The notes: generated by a model not told the origin, from the sequence alone. A stretch of 64,000 bases of DNA from Wyeomyia smithii (GCF_029784165.1 NC_073696.1:234423271-234487270); one strand, 5' to 3'. Numbered from the stretch's first letter, positions 11,703 through 23,290 are shown. Program-made: numbers and translations.

Positions 11703-12107
11703 ATTTTAATCATTATCGACAATTTTAATGATGGAAACGAAAACTTTGATTGTCTAGCTGTCTTACAAATATAAGAAATACCGTTAATCACAAAGAAATT
11801 TGTGAACAAACATCAATCGAAACAAATCAACAAAATTGCAGCCATTCAGGCGCCACTTCGGGTGCTGAAAAAATCGCCTGCAAAACAGTTGGAAACTGCT
11901 TAAAATAGGTTCGGGGTGATTGTAATGGTGTCCTTCAATTGGTAACTTCAACCGATTATTGTTAAAGTTTGCTAACTTAGTTTTACAATCTGAAAACAAG
12001 TTCTGACAGAGAAAAAGATAGAGAACAGATTGATATGTTTACGTTTGAATTCCACCCAACACATTTCGAGTATTTCGTCTCAATACACAAGCGGTTCCTG
12101 AAGTCGC

Positions 12108-12622
12108 TCAGAATATGTTCCCTACCCTACAGTCTTTTTCATTCTGTCTCCAGGGGATATTTTTTTTTGTTGCTGTTTGTTCGTGATACCTATTAGCGCT
12201 GGCAGTCCGATAGTCACATTGAGAACGTATTGGCAACAGAGTATCACAAAAGGAAACGAAAAATGTACTCCGTACGAGGGAAATGTCATCTACATGTAAT
12301 ATGAAAAGAAGTAGACCCAAATGCGAACCCTGGGGAACCCTAAAGGTGACTGAAATGGGTTTTGAAAGTTTGTTTTGGAAGCGCACTATTTGTTTGCGAT
12401 TTGTTAGATATGACTGGAACAAACTCAGAAGTTGAGGCGCCAATCCAATTTTTTGCAGTTTGAAGAGTAATAATGGTATGTCGATTCGATCAAATGCTTT
12501 ACTGAAGTCAGCGTAAAGGACTTCAGCGTGCCTACCATTATCCATTGCGTTGAGAATGTATAATGCCAATACCAACACTGTCATAGAGGGATGCTCTCGG
12601 ATGTCATCAAAAAACTGTCACC
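12108..12622 (-). pseudogene. Reverse transcriptase fragment of a LINE (copy B)
   Basis: This is the duplicate of the relic at 9446-9960. Its frame (12584 to 12108 minus) differs by one residue near the start (Y in place of F in the L-x-ILNAMDN segment), caused by the substitutions near 12556. It has the same VPQGSHLG motif and the same loss of YADD. Confidence 0.8.
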
Positions 12623-12651
12623 GATCAGTACATTTTTTCCCCTGATTTCAA

Positions 12652-13105
12652 ATTTTCACTTGAGAAACCAGAATCACTCCATATTCAGCTGAAACCGCAT
12701 CGAAGCTTATACGAATAATATGATTAGATGATTTCAATTTGAAATCAATATGACTTTGGTCAAAAAGCATACAGAAGAACAAAATAAACAAACGGTCAGA
12801 ATTCAGTCTAAAACACCTGAAAACGAAGGAAGAAATAATCCAGAGCAGAAATGAACTGAATCTTTAACTAGATGCGTGGTTTCAGAAACAGAAGTAACCA
12901 AAAACAGGTAGAAATCATTCAAAACTGGACAAGAGTAAGCTAAAAATTGAACTGAACTGAGCGCTCCCAGAAATTAGAAAAATCATAAGCCGCTTCAAAT
13001 AACTGCAAGCACTTTGAAAGCTTAAGAAAACAAACCAAGAAAGAATGTGACTCCTGAAAGCATGAAAATGAAAGAATCTCAAACATCTCTCTCTCTTTCT
13101 GCAGC
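12652..13105. repeat. Old dispersed repeat, segment X (copy near the duplication)
   Basis: This aligns over about 450 bp with 18378-18870. Shared phrases in order include cttgagaa.ccagaat, ttcagctg.aaccg, agatgatt, ggacaagagtaagctaaaaa, gcgctcc and aaagcatgaaaat. Its first 160 bp lie inside duplication copy B (and so also at 9990-10152). The rest extends past the duplication edge, so the repeat is older than the duplication. No coding frame is seen. Confidence 0.75.
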
Positions 13106-13106
13106 T

Positions 13107-13350
13107 TTGTGACGGAATGTGGGTCAAACCAACCTACGTAGCAAATCTGAAACTAAGAAAAAAATTTAGATTTTTTCTAATTATTTTTTTTACCATTGTT
13201 TTGTCTGTTTAGGGTATTTTGTAATACTTTCTTGTCTTTTCTTGTTCATTAATGCATATTTTTGATGATAAAATTTGCAAAAAATTAAATTGTCATTAAT
13301 GGGGGTGAGGGTGTTATAAAGCTTCGTAATTATATAGACCGGAGACTGAT
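13107..13350 (+). mobile_element. End-truncated copy of the acatccataaat MITE
   Basis: This matches the interior of 22889-23290: ctacgtagcaaat, a tttttctaat stretch, tttgtctrtttagggt, actttcttgtcttttcttgt, gataaaatttgc and taaagct.cgtaattat. Both inverted ends are missing. It is non-coding. Confidence 0.75.
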
Positions 13351-13519
13351 ATGCTTTTATTTTTTTGTGTACAGAGATAAAATTAAGACAAACGAGCCCC
13401 ATCCTTGTCTAGAATTCATGCAAAAGTTCCCAGAACTCATGGAAATATATAATGTTTTACCTCATGGACATACAGATGAATAAAATGAACTTTCAGTTAA
13501 ATCATTGTTATTTCCTTTC

Positions 13520-13867
13520 AATTCGTTTCGTTAAGTTGCATGCTTTTTTTCGTTTCGTTAAGTTGCATCGTAAACAGCTCTCGCTCTGCGTCGCGCAATT
13601 TTTTACGAATTTCTATTAGTAAAACTAACAGTTTAAGTTTTTCGACTAGTGTTTTTTATCCGGTAATCGATTTACAATCTGGACATCTTAAATTCCATTT
13701 AGATTGTGCACTATCAATCGTTATCTAAGTGATTATTTGTTGGCCTGAAGTGTGTTCGGAATACAAAATCTACGCAACTGCTTTCAGCAGCATTCTTCGT
13801 CAAGTTTTTTGACAACCTGCCACAGGCCTCTACTGTTCGTGTGTAGCAGAACACCAATCAAAACGCA
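13520..13867 (+). other. Probable 5' untranslated region of the LINE at 13.9-17.9 kb
   Basis: An 18-bp sequence, cgtttcgttaagttgcat, occurs twice in direct orientation (13524-13541 and 13551-13568), 27 bp apart. Short tandem copies near the 5' end are common in LINE promoters. The exact 5' border and any target duplication are not visible to me. No open frame belongs to this part. Confidence 0.4.
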
Positions 13868-14680
13868 ATGGAAAAAAAACAATGCGGGGAATGCAAACAC
13901 GAAATAAATGATCTCGAGCCCTTGCGTTGTGGCTTTTGTGAAGCCTTTCTCCATATCAGTCAGAACTGCTGTGGTATAAATTCCCGCGGTCTAAAAGAAG
14001 CTTTCACTCAGGGGAAACTGCTTCTTTTATGTACGTCGTGCAGAGAAGTAATGAACGGCCGCAGTATTCGATCGTATATCGCTGATACTCAGGCGGTCTC
14101 ACCTATGCCATCCGTGTCGTCAAGTTTGATTGACCTGCCAGCGCAAGTACATCAGCTATCTAACGTTGTGGAAGCATTGAGTAATAAAATCGATAATATA
14201 ACATGTACACCATCCCAGCCCAGCAGTATGGCCAACATCTAATACTCCGGTATGGCCAAAACGAAACATGAAACGTAGGCGGATTGATGATAAACCAGAT
14301 TCACAAGCAACGTCTGAATGCGACACAAAAAATGTCGATCTGAATGATTTATCTGTTCCTAAAGTCGTTCAAAACGTAAGAAAATTCTGGCTGTATCTGT
14401 CCGGTTTAAACCCTCTAATAACCGACGCTGATGTTCAAAAAATTGTTTCTCGCTGTTTGAGTATTCCAGTATCAATGGTTGTTTAGTACCGAAAGAAAAA
14501 GATATTACTGGTTTGTCATTTGTATCGCACAAGATCGGATTGAGCCCGGAAATGGAAAACAAAGCGTTGGATGCATCAACTTGGCCGACTGGACTGCTTT
14601 TTCGGCAATTTGTGGATCAACCAAAAAACTGGAATCGACCAGCTGCTGATCGCAGCCCGCTAAAGCAAACACAAAAATAA
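13868..14680 (+). pseudogene. LINE ORF1 with PHD-like zinc finger, frameshifted
   Basis: The start ATG (13868) gives MEKKQCGECKHEINDLEP. A run of paired cysteines and a histidine follows (CGEC, C-GFC, H, CC, CTSC) over residues 6-60, resembling the PHD-like finger in ORF1 of CR1- and Loner-like elements. The first frame ends at 14242. Similar protein sequence continues in a second frame from about 14240 (SGLNPLITDADVQKIVSRCL) to 14486, then in a third to the stop at 14678-14680, with WPTGLLFRQFVDQPKNWNR near the end. Frameshifts near 14235 and 14485 therefore break the gene. In a live element the product would bind RNA and support retrotransposition. Confidence 0.75.
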
Positions 14681-14700
14681 ATTCTTCGTTCGTTGCTGAC

Positions 14701-17700
14701 ATGGATCCGGGACACCCTAAATCAAGCATTATGGAAGCCCCTGACCCCTCCGACACAGTCGCGCTCGCTGCAAACATCCGCCATTGTCATCGTCCCGGTC
14801 CTGTGTTCGGAGACGGGAACGGGGTCTTCCAGCTTGCATCGCCAGGCAAGTATTATTGTCATCATGAACGTCCGATACCTGATTACTCCTCACGTTTCAG
14901 TATTTCAACTCAGCCTTATCACACGGAATCTACTACCAAAACGTCCGCGGTCTGAGAATGAAAACTACCGATCTGCTTTTAGCGGTGACAGAGAGCGACT
15001 TCGATGTCATAATAATGACTGAGACTGGATTAGATGACTGCATCACTACGCAACATTTATTCGGCTCGAGCTTCCATGTTTTTCGTTGCGATCGTAGCCC
15101 GCTCAACAGATGTAAACCCCGATTTGGCGGTGTATTGATCGCTGTTGCGCAGCTACACGTTTGTCGTGTCATAGAAACCGTACATGGACGCAATTGAGAA
15201 CAAGTGAGTGTTTGTTCCACAGTCAAAGGTAGGAAGTAATTCATAAACTTGATTTACATTTCTCTGGAGAAAAGTCAAGACGATAGTCTGATCAATGAAC
15301 ATGTTGCTTCTATGAATGAGCTGTGTGAGAAATGTTTGCCCAGTGATATCATTCTCCTTTGTGGCGATTATAATCAGCCACGCATGCGGTGGTTGTGTTC
15401 GAGCGACAACGTCATCAAATGTGATTGTTCTCAACTACCTCCGTCCAGTAGCACTTTGTTGGATGGCATGGATTATTTGTGCTTGAGCCAAAGAAATCTG
15501 GTGCAAAACTCGCTTGATCGTATTCTCGATTTAGTGTTTTGTTTGCCTAGCTGTGAGATCGAAGTAATTAATAGCCCGGTTCCGTTGCTACCCGTCGACT
15601 CCCATCACCCTCCTCTCGATTTTTTTTTTGCCAGCGTATGCGGGATATGCCGATCCAGTCGAAAAAACAAAGGAGCGTCACTTGAACTTTCGAAGAATGG
15701 ACTTTATGGCACTCTCGCTGTACTTGACTACCGTTAACTGGGACACGGTTTTTGACAATAATAATGATGTTGACTTTATGGCAGAAAAATTCTGTTACAT
15801 TTTGAACGACTGGATTGTTTGTAACGTTCCAAGAACACGACCGCCAGTGTCACCTGCATGGAGTAATTCTCGTTTACGATCATTGAAACGTGTGCGAAAT
15901 GCACTCCAGCGTAAGCTTCGCCGCCAACGAACGCCAGACAACAAAAGAGATTTTCAGTCAACCAGTAACGCGTACCGTTCATTGAATGCCACTTTATATG
16001 AATCTTACGTATTGCGTGTGCAGATAAAATAAAGAGCAAATCCTAGTGGTTTTTGGCGGTTTATCAATTCGAAGCGGAAAAGTGCTGCTATCCCAAAAAA
16101 TGTATATTTTGAGAATCAGGTCTCAGCGTCTGCTTTAGAATCAAGTCAGTTATTCGCAAAACATTTTGCATCTGTTTTCGAAGCAAATTGCGCTTCTAAA
16201 CTGGAGATCGTTGAAGCTATTCGTAACGTTCCTAGCGACCTCATTGATCTGGGAGTGTTTGCCGTGACTTCAGATATGATTTTGTCAGCAACAAAAAAGT
16301 TGAAGCGATCGTATGTACCTGGTCCCGATGGTCTACCTGCAATTTTAATATGCCGCTGTATTGGTAATCTAGTGAAACCATTAAGTTCTATTTTCAACCG
16401 CTCACTGGAACAAGCAAAATTCCCTCGTATTTGGAAGAAATCATTTATGACACCCGTGTTCAAAAAAGGAGATCGATATGACGCGACTAATTATCGTGGA
16501 ATCACAAGTCTTTCGGCAGTCTCTAAATTATTTGAGATAATAATGAGCAGGGTAATTTTCAATGAGACAAAATGCTACATATCTGTCGACCAACATGGCT
16601 TCATGCCAGGTCGATCAGTAACAACAAATTTGCTGAAATTTACGTCAGACTGCATCATATCTCTGGAAAAGAAAGCGCAAGTTGACGTAATCTATACGGA
16701 CTTAAAGGCGGCGTTTGATAAAATCGACCATAAAATACTTCTGCACAAGCTGACTCGCCTTGGTGTTTCTTCGCAACTAACGTCTTGGTTGGAATCCTAT
16801 TTAACGGAGCGGGAACTTCGTGTCAACATTGACGGTTTTGTTTCAAGATCGTTTTCAAACAAATCGGGAGTGCCTCAAGGTAGCAACCTCGGCCCGCTAC
16901 TGTTTATTTTATTTTTTTACGACGCAGCCTTTGTTCTGAAAAAAGGTTTTAAGATGCTATATGCTGACGACTCAAAAATCTATATTGAAGTGCAGACTGA
17001 AGAGGATTGTCGGCTTCTACAAGACTCGCTAACCATGTTTGCTGATTGGTGCTGCAGGAATAAACTAACAATTAGCATCAATAAATGTCAGGTCATATCG
17101 TTTCACCGCACATCACAGTCGATATTGTTTGATTATAGCATTGAAGGGAAAATCATCCCCAGAGTCACCGAAGTGTCCGATTTGGGAGTTAAACTGGACT
17201 CTAAAATGAGTTTTGACTCACACCGAACAGCGATCATTTCCAAAGCAACGCGGCAGTTAGGTTTCCTGTCTAAGATTGCCAAGGACTTCTCGGACCCACA
17301 CTGCTGGAAGTCATTGTATTGTGCTCTCGTCCGCCCAATTTTAGAGAATGCGTCAATCGTGTGGCAACCGCATCAACTTTCGTGGAGCCTTAGAATTGAA
17401 CGTATCCAGAAGCGGTTCATTCGTCTTGCACTGCGAAATCTGCCTTGGAGGAGTCCCGATAGTTTGCCACCCTATCCTGACAGATGCCGACTACTGGCTC
17501 TCGATACACTGGAACAACGAAGGAAACTACAACAAATTTTGTTCGTGGCGAAAATTTTGTACGGTGCAATTGATGCCCCCAAACTACTTGAAAAGATGAA
17601 CTTTCGCGTACCTTTAGGACTCTTCGGAATACATCTTTATTACAGCCAACCTTTCACCGGACTTTGTTTGGTCAAAACGAGCCGATTTTGGCATGCATTC

Positions 17701-17786
17701 GAGCGTTTACGGCTGTGGAAGAGCAGTTTGATTTTAATGAGACAATTGGACGATTCGTAAATAGGATTAGATCTGTGATACATTAG
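14701..17786 (+). pseudogene. LINE ORF2: endonuclease and reverse transcriptase, mutated
   Basis: The endonuclease domain starts near 14925 (YYQNVRGLRMK). It shows IIMTETGLDD at about 15015-15045, ILLCGDYNQPRMRW at about 15350-15390 and VDSHHPPL near 15595-15618. The reverse transcriptase has YVPGPDGLPAIL, YTDLKAAFDKIDH (near 16700), SGVPQGSNLGPLLFI (near 16870) and YADDSKIY (near 16960), so both catalytic regions remain. Lesions are a frameshift near 14920, stops at 15195 and 15237, a frameshift near 15640, a stop at 16030, and a late frameshift near 17720. The normal ending FDFNETIGRFVNRIR follows in another frame to the stop at 17784-17786. The longest intact frame is 16033-17760. It cannot make a full protein. 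The clade is probably CR1- or Loner-like, judged from the PHD ORF1 and the short-repeat tail. Confidence 0.9.
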
Positions 17787-17856
17787 ACTAATTTTTTTCA
17801 TTAAGACTTTATTTGTCAGATGAATTATACAAAATACAAATACAAATACAAATTCA
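17787..17856 (+). other. LINE 3' untranslated region and acaaat tail
   Basis: After the ORF2 stop there are about 40 bases, then aaaatacaaatacaaataca, a run of acaaat units, ending near 17855. LINEs of the CR1-like group end in short tandem repeats rather than poly-A, so this marks the 3' end of the element. Confidence 0.65.
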
Positions 17857-17859
17857 AGA

Positions 17860-18377
17860 TTAGAACTTCATTTACAATTTTCTCAATTGTAAGAATTTCC
17901 ATATGAGACTCTTATGCTTTTATCGGCAGTACAACGCGTAAACGAAAATCAGAATACAGGCGCAAATCGAGGTATGAACTATATCGGACGCGCTATGTAG
18001 AAAAGACATCAGGAAAGAGATATTTGGTGCTGCTCTTCAATCGTTGCGTGCTAAGTCGAAGACGAGCATCAAACACCGATTGCATGATGCTCGCTTTCGA
18101 CTTGACCTGGTAAAGCATCAAGATTGCTGTTGCCTGTAGCAGCAAGTTTCCTTCCAAGACATCATTTTTAATAAAATTCTAACATCAATTGTCTGTTGAA
18201 ACTTTATCTTCGGGACATTAAAGATAGCAAACATTAGTTGACCTGTTGGGACGGAGAGATTTTGCCAAATTTTTTCCTGACGCTGTTAGAACCACAAACA
18301 TTATAATTTACATGTAATTAATGACAATCGAGTGTCATTCCCGAAAATGACATACATATTATCGCTCGCATTCTAAC
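17860..18377. other. Unique stretch containing a strong hairpin
   Basis: No gene is seen. The hairpin at 18053-18103 has its own entry. A small inverted pair, ttacaattt / caattgtaa, lies just past the LINE tail near 17870-17893. Confidence 0.4.
18053..18103. other. 19-bp arm hairpin, possible small-RNA precursor
   Basis: aagtcgaagacgagcatca (18053-18071) pairs with tgatgctcgctttcgactt (18085-18103) over 19 bp with two adjacent mismatches, around a 13-base loop. Flanks add only weak pairing. It stands out in AT-rich DNA because of its GC content. It could be a microRNA-like foldback, a protein-binding palindrome, or the remains of an inverted-repeat element. No transcription evidence is available. 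Confidence 0.4.
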
Positions 18378-18870
18378 CTTTAACTTGAGAATCCAGAATA
18401 ACTCCAAATTCAGCTGGAACCGAATTGAAGCATATACGAGAAATATAAGTAGATGATTCAAGAAAAATTGAAAATGAGCAAAAGTGTACGAATGAACAGA
18501 ACAAACAAAACGGTTAGAAATCAGCCTTAAAAACCTAAAACCACAGAGGAAACAATAAACCAGAGATGGACTGAATTTTCAGCTAGATGTGTGATTTCGA
18601 GAACAGAAGCAATCAAAGACCGGTAAAAATTGTTTAAAAGTGGACAAGAGTAAGCTAAAAATTGATTTTTGACGAGTTTCAAAAATTATCATAACACCAG
18701 CAAAAACCTGAACTGAAGCGCTCCTGAAAACTTAAAAAACCGAAAGCAAAATGATCAAAATGCCCCTTGAAATAACTAAAAACTCTTTAAAATTTAGGAA
18801 TACAAACAAAGAAAAAATACGATATCTAACATGGCTCAAAAAGCATGAAAATAAAATAATCTTTAAAATA
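18378..18870. repeat. Old dispersed repeat, segment X (second copy)
   Basis: Diverged homologue of 12652-13105, in the same orientation. Insertions such as the stretch at 18670-18710 (aacaccagcaaaaacctgaa) resemble sequence near 8062. No coding capacity is seen. Confidence 0.75.
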
Positions 18871-19204
18871 TATCTCCAATATTTAGATGACAGAACGACC
18901 AGAAAATTCAGTTAGGATGCCTTAGAAATGTAAAACAGTGAAAAAACCAGAACCGAATTTTTTGTATTGAAAGGTTTTTGAATCAAAGGAGCAACGAAAA
19001 GACCAGAACAGCAACTGAAAATTGATCTCAATTTAGTACCAGACTCAAACTCAAACTCAAAAAAACTCTATCTCAAACATAACATTAAATCTGTCGTAAA
19101 TGGAGCATGAAGCATTTAAAAACGCTTCGGAAGGCTTGAAGGAATATAAAAGAATAAATTCCTAAGTCCACTAAAAATGGCTGCAAAACGTCTCTGAAGC
19201 AGGC

Positions 19205-19365
19205 ATTCCCAAAGTACAGCCTTTTAATCCGTCTTCTCAGAATACTTTTCCTGCTGCTGTTTGTTTGCTATAGCTACCCGCACTAGCAGTCGGGTAATCA
19301 CATTAAGAACCTATTGGCAACAGAGAACCAACAAAAGGTAACGAAAAGAGTTTACTTCGTGTGTC
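19205..19365. repeat. Old dispersed repeat, segment Y (RT-relic 3' part)
   Basis: This aligns with 9464-9615 and its duplicate. Shared are acagyctttt, gctgctgtttgttygc, agcagtcgggtaatcacatt, attggcaacagag and aaaaggtaacgaaaa-like phrases. It is thus an old copy of the sequence at the downstream end of the minus-strand RT relic. The chance frame 19314-19511 begins inside it. Confidence 0.7.
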
Positions 19366-19905
19366 GATTCGGCATTACACTAGAGTCTTCTTTACGCTGT
19401 TTCTATGCGGTTTTTTGCGCTTCATATCTTCCGCGTGAAAAAAAAGTACATTTGAAGGATGTTATCGGAATAGCGAATGTAGAAGAGAGAAGAAGCTGTC
19501 TTTTATATTGACGTTCGTGTCAGCACTACATAAACAGCCCGTTTCGGTATATGCCACCGGAAAAATTTTTCTCCTTTTTATATGTCAATGACGAATGTCG
19601 TGTAACGACTGTTATAAAAGGCTGCGGGAAGAATAAGCGTAGAGAGTAAAATACAGACTACCCGACGCCTTACCGACAGCATTCGTGCAAAGAGAAGCAA
19701 ACTCGAGAATAGAGCGGCTGTGAACTGAAGGATGTGTGTATCGTATACCGGCTGTTATATACAACCAACCATACAAGCCATCGTCGATATGGGAATAAGT
19801 TAAATGGCAAAGAGAAACAACTAAATCAAATTCAGCCTAATGGTTCAAAAATGTTTGCAAATGAAGGAAAAGAACAAAGCATTCATTCCTAATTTATTAT
19901 TAAAT
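19366..19905. other. Unique stretch, no gene seen
   Basis: A TATA-like tataaaag occurs at 19613-19620 but no initiator or exon can be argued from it. The rest is AT-rich, non-repetitive sequence. Confidence 0.3.
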
Positions 19906-20868
19906 AGTGGAACTGCTCCATTATTCATTTCATTAAGCCGATATTCACGAAGAATGCACGAATTAAACACCAAATTTCCACAAAATCATTGAAAAAATAA
20001 ACAAAATACGCCTACGTGCTCTTATGGAATCGCCCAGTATTGCGTATTCAGTAAACTTAGCTGGATTTATTCTGAATTTTGTAGAACAAACCATTTTTCA
20101 AAACGCTTACATATTCATCTCAAAACTTAAATCACTGTTCAATTATTCATCTCACTCCCCCCCCCCCCCACATTCATCACACTGTTAATCATGGATGAAT
20201 CACATTATCATGAATAAACATAGGCACAGCCCGTTACTTAGATATCTGCTGTAGTTGTTTACGTGCAAAATTGGTAACCTCGGTAACCACTGCAGTGCTG
20301 TCGATTTATGTCAATTATGTCGGAATAATTTAAAATTTTCAGTATGATTTTTTCGTATTAACAAAAGCTGATTTTCTTCAACGCAGTGAAAACAGATGAA
20401 AATACATACAGTTAAAATTAAGGAATTGTAGAAATTCATCTCATATATTTCTGATAATTCAAGCTTGTTTTTGAAAATTTGAGGTGAACATTTCAAAGAT
20501 TAAAGTATTCTTAGTGTAGTGATTTTTCAGTAATGAAAATAAAAAGTGGTCCGTTAGTGATGAAAAAAAATTAACGATGCGTTGTAGCCATATAGAACAA
20601 TGTGCGGATTTTGTTTTCTGAGGTAGGTGATTGAATTAAATAAGTTTTCGAGTGCAGAAGCCCGACTATAATATCAGATTTAGAGCTTTTAAGTGAGTTT
20701 TTGAGGATTCTACTTTATGAGAAATCTAAAGTGAGCTAAGAAGAATCCGTTCCATGGATAAGCAGATTGGTTTAGTTAGAAAATATGCTTTTATCTTGTT
20801 TTCAATTGTGTTTTTATGTTGTATGAGATGAATATATGGGCTGAGATGAATAATGGAGCAGTTCCCCT
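19906..20868. mobile_element. Inverted-ended element with ggaactgctcc termini
   Basis: The left end agtggaactgctccattatt (19906 on) and the right end aataatggagcagttcccct (to 20868) are inverted repeats of about 23 bp with one mismatch. The interior holds a C-run at 20157-20171 and no transposase frame. Flanks are attaaat and attaag, so a target duplication is not clear. It is a non-autonomous DNA element of about 960 bp and unknown superfamily. Confidence 0.65.
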
Positions 20869-22888
20869 ATTAAGCTAAAATTGGTTTCGTAGATAGATGA
20901 GAGTAAAGACAAAATCGATTTTAAATTTAGTTCACAACTTAGTTGAAAGTGCCTCGATAGGTAGAAACAAAGGTAATGAAAAATGACTTCAAATTAGCCT
21001 AAAAAACTTAAAAGTACCGTTATTTGCGACATTTGCTTGGAATGTCTTGAAATAAATTTATTCTTTTCTGTAATACAATGATGCATCAGATCTTTATTCA
21101 ATGTATGACAGATAATCTGATTAATTTATAAAATTTAGAAACCTTTTAAGCGGCCTGAAATCTAAAGTAAACATGAAATTTATTATTTTAAATATATCGT
21201 TTCACACTTTACCGTGATATGGAAAATTCGTTCCATTCAACAATCAATCGTTAAAATCTCCTACCGGTGGTATTGGTCATAACCCTGCGATCGTGCGTCG
21301 AACATTACCGACTTCGAGAACCATAATTGTAACATCACGTTCCCTTTCACAGTCTATTGCCACACAAACACGGAAACGGATCCGAATGTTGTCCAGCATT
21401 CTCGGCGTAGGTTCGAAAATCATAGAAATGAAGTAATCATGCTTCGAGGAACTTATCTGAAAATCTTGTAATATAATAGCCACGCCCGGGTTATGCCCCG
21501 TACTTTCTTCTCAGCGTCCGCGGTTTGCGCAACTCGTCGGCATGGCAGCATGCGGTAACTTCAGCGGTTTTCATCCCGTGACAGACCGTATTCCCTCTGC
21601 GCAAGTGACTAATGAACCTTTTGGTGGACGCCGGCTGTTCGGATTTGTTGCATCTACGAGCTTGTTGTCTTGCGTATGAGACAAACCAACAAGCGGGTTG
21701 ATTCAGCGCCAGCCTTCCGCCCCGTAGAGAGAGAGGCAGGTCATTAAACAAATAAACGTAATTGAACCCATCTGAAAACTACACAACCGAGAGGTCTCTG
21801 CTGACAGCGCCAGCAGCAGCAGCATCGCAGACCGAAGCGATCTTTGACGACAAACGTTTATTTCACTGGGCGTTGGTTCACGGTGTTGCATTCGAATGAA
21901 ATGCTCTTTCCCACCGGAGAGAAAAATCACTAAATTACCAATCATTCGAATTCGATAGAAAGCAACTCCAACTGCCCTGATGGGTGGTGGCGGGTGGTCT
22001 CTGTTGCGCTACTTCCGATTATTATCCAAGCCCAATCGGGTCGCATTGAATTCAGTGTTTCCGCGAGCATTATCAAAGGAAACTGACAAGCTTCATAGAA
22101 AAAGAAATGATGACGAAAATGACAATAGTTTTACTTTCTCGTTTTTTAACTGTAACACGACGTTCGATGGAACGCTCTCTATGGGTTGATGGGGGAGACA
22201 CCGAAAGGCTTTGTGAAACTATTGAATCAGTGCGCCGTCATCGCCGTTCGATAGCTGAAGTCAAAGGCGGAAGGAGAGAACGCGTCGCCGTTCCGCAGCA
22301 GTAAAAATGTGTTGATATTGCATACTGGAAGGTTTACGAGTTTGACAATCTGTGAAAAATGGGAACAGCAAGAGTGAAAGGAAGGATAATTGAATTGAAA
22401 CCGCGCGAAGTAACCTCATAAAAACGGGGACGGGGTAGATGTTAGTAGATAGAAAAAAAAGTTTGGGGTTGATTGGTGGAGCATAACGATGCAAAATTAG
22501 AAAGAGGTCGTACAATGTCAACTAGTAATAATCGGATTTTTTATGATGCCTTCATTGGTACTCAATAAAAAGCCAAGTGCTAAGTTGTAAAATTTTCCCA
22601 TTAAAATGAATTATTGCTAATAGAAAGGTATACAAAACGATGTTAAATAAGAAGGTGTCCCCAAAGTGAATGCGTTTGCATCATTAATAAATAATGAAAC
22701 ATCTTATGCAGCAGCTACTTTTTTTTAAATATGCTAATTCTACTGGCTTTTATTTATAATTCCAATTTGTAACATGATCTATACTTCCATGACTATTTTT
22801 CATTGATGAGTTACTATTCGGAATACTTTAGTTTTCGAAACGATTGATATTCTGATATGGTAAACAGTTCACGTTTCGAAACGATTCT
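20869..22888. other. Unique stretch, possible regulatory DNA
   Basis: The part at 21250-22480 is less AT-rich and non-repetitive. It carries several overlapping short frames on both strands, none with a recognisable domain. The minus frame 21277-21483 has fairly protein-like composition (DNIRIRFRVCVAIDCERE) but no start or splice context I trust. No gene is called. Confidence 0.3.
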
Positions 22889-23290
22889 TTTTACATCCAT
22901 AAATGACGTAGGATTCGAGCGGGGAGGGGGAGGGTTTCAGTTTTGTGACAAAATGCGACGAGAGGGAGGGTGGGGGGTTAAGCCAAGCTACGTAACAAAT
23001 ATGGAACCAAAAAAAAAAGAATTTTTTTCTAATGGTTCTTTTTTATCTCTGTTTTGTCTATTTAGGGTTATTTTCATTACTTTCTTGTCTTTTCTTGTTC
23101 ATTTATGCTACAAGGTATGTTTTTGATAATAAAATTTGCGAAGAAAAATTGTCATGGGGAGAGGGGGGGGGTTCGTTGTAAAGCTACGTAATTATCTAGA
23201 GAGGGGGTCTGACTTTGTGACGAAATGCTACAATGGGGAAGGAGGAGATCAAAAAAATTCAAAAAAGCTACGTCTTTTATGAATGTTCTC
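22889..23290 (+). mobile_element. Full-length acatccataaat MITE
   Basis: acatccataaatgacgtag (22893-22911) and ctacgtcttttatgaatgt (23268-23286) are 19-bp inverted ends with two mismatches. Inside each end come G- or C-rich tracts (ggggagggggaggg, gagagggggg) and a gtgacaaaatgc / gtgacgaaatgc box. The centre carries actttcttgtcttttcttgt. At about 400 bp it is non-coding. It is the most complete of four copies in the window and defines the family. Confidence 0.8.

Larger units (their letters stand above)
10153..12814. repeat. Tandem duplication, copy B (2662 bp)
   Basis: This is the second, nearly identical copy of 7491-10152, in direct orientation and immediately adjacent. Near identity over 2.6 kb of non-coding DNA points to a very recent event, or to an assembly duplication of two haplotypes. 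It contains a second set of every feature in copy A. Confidence 0.95.
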
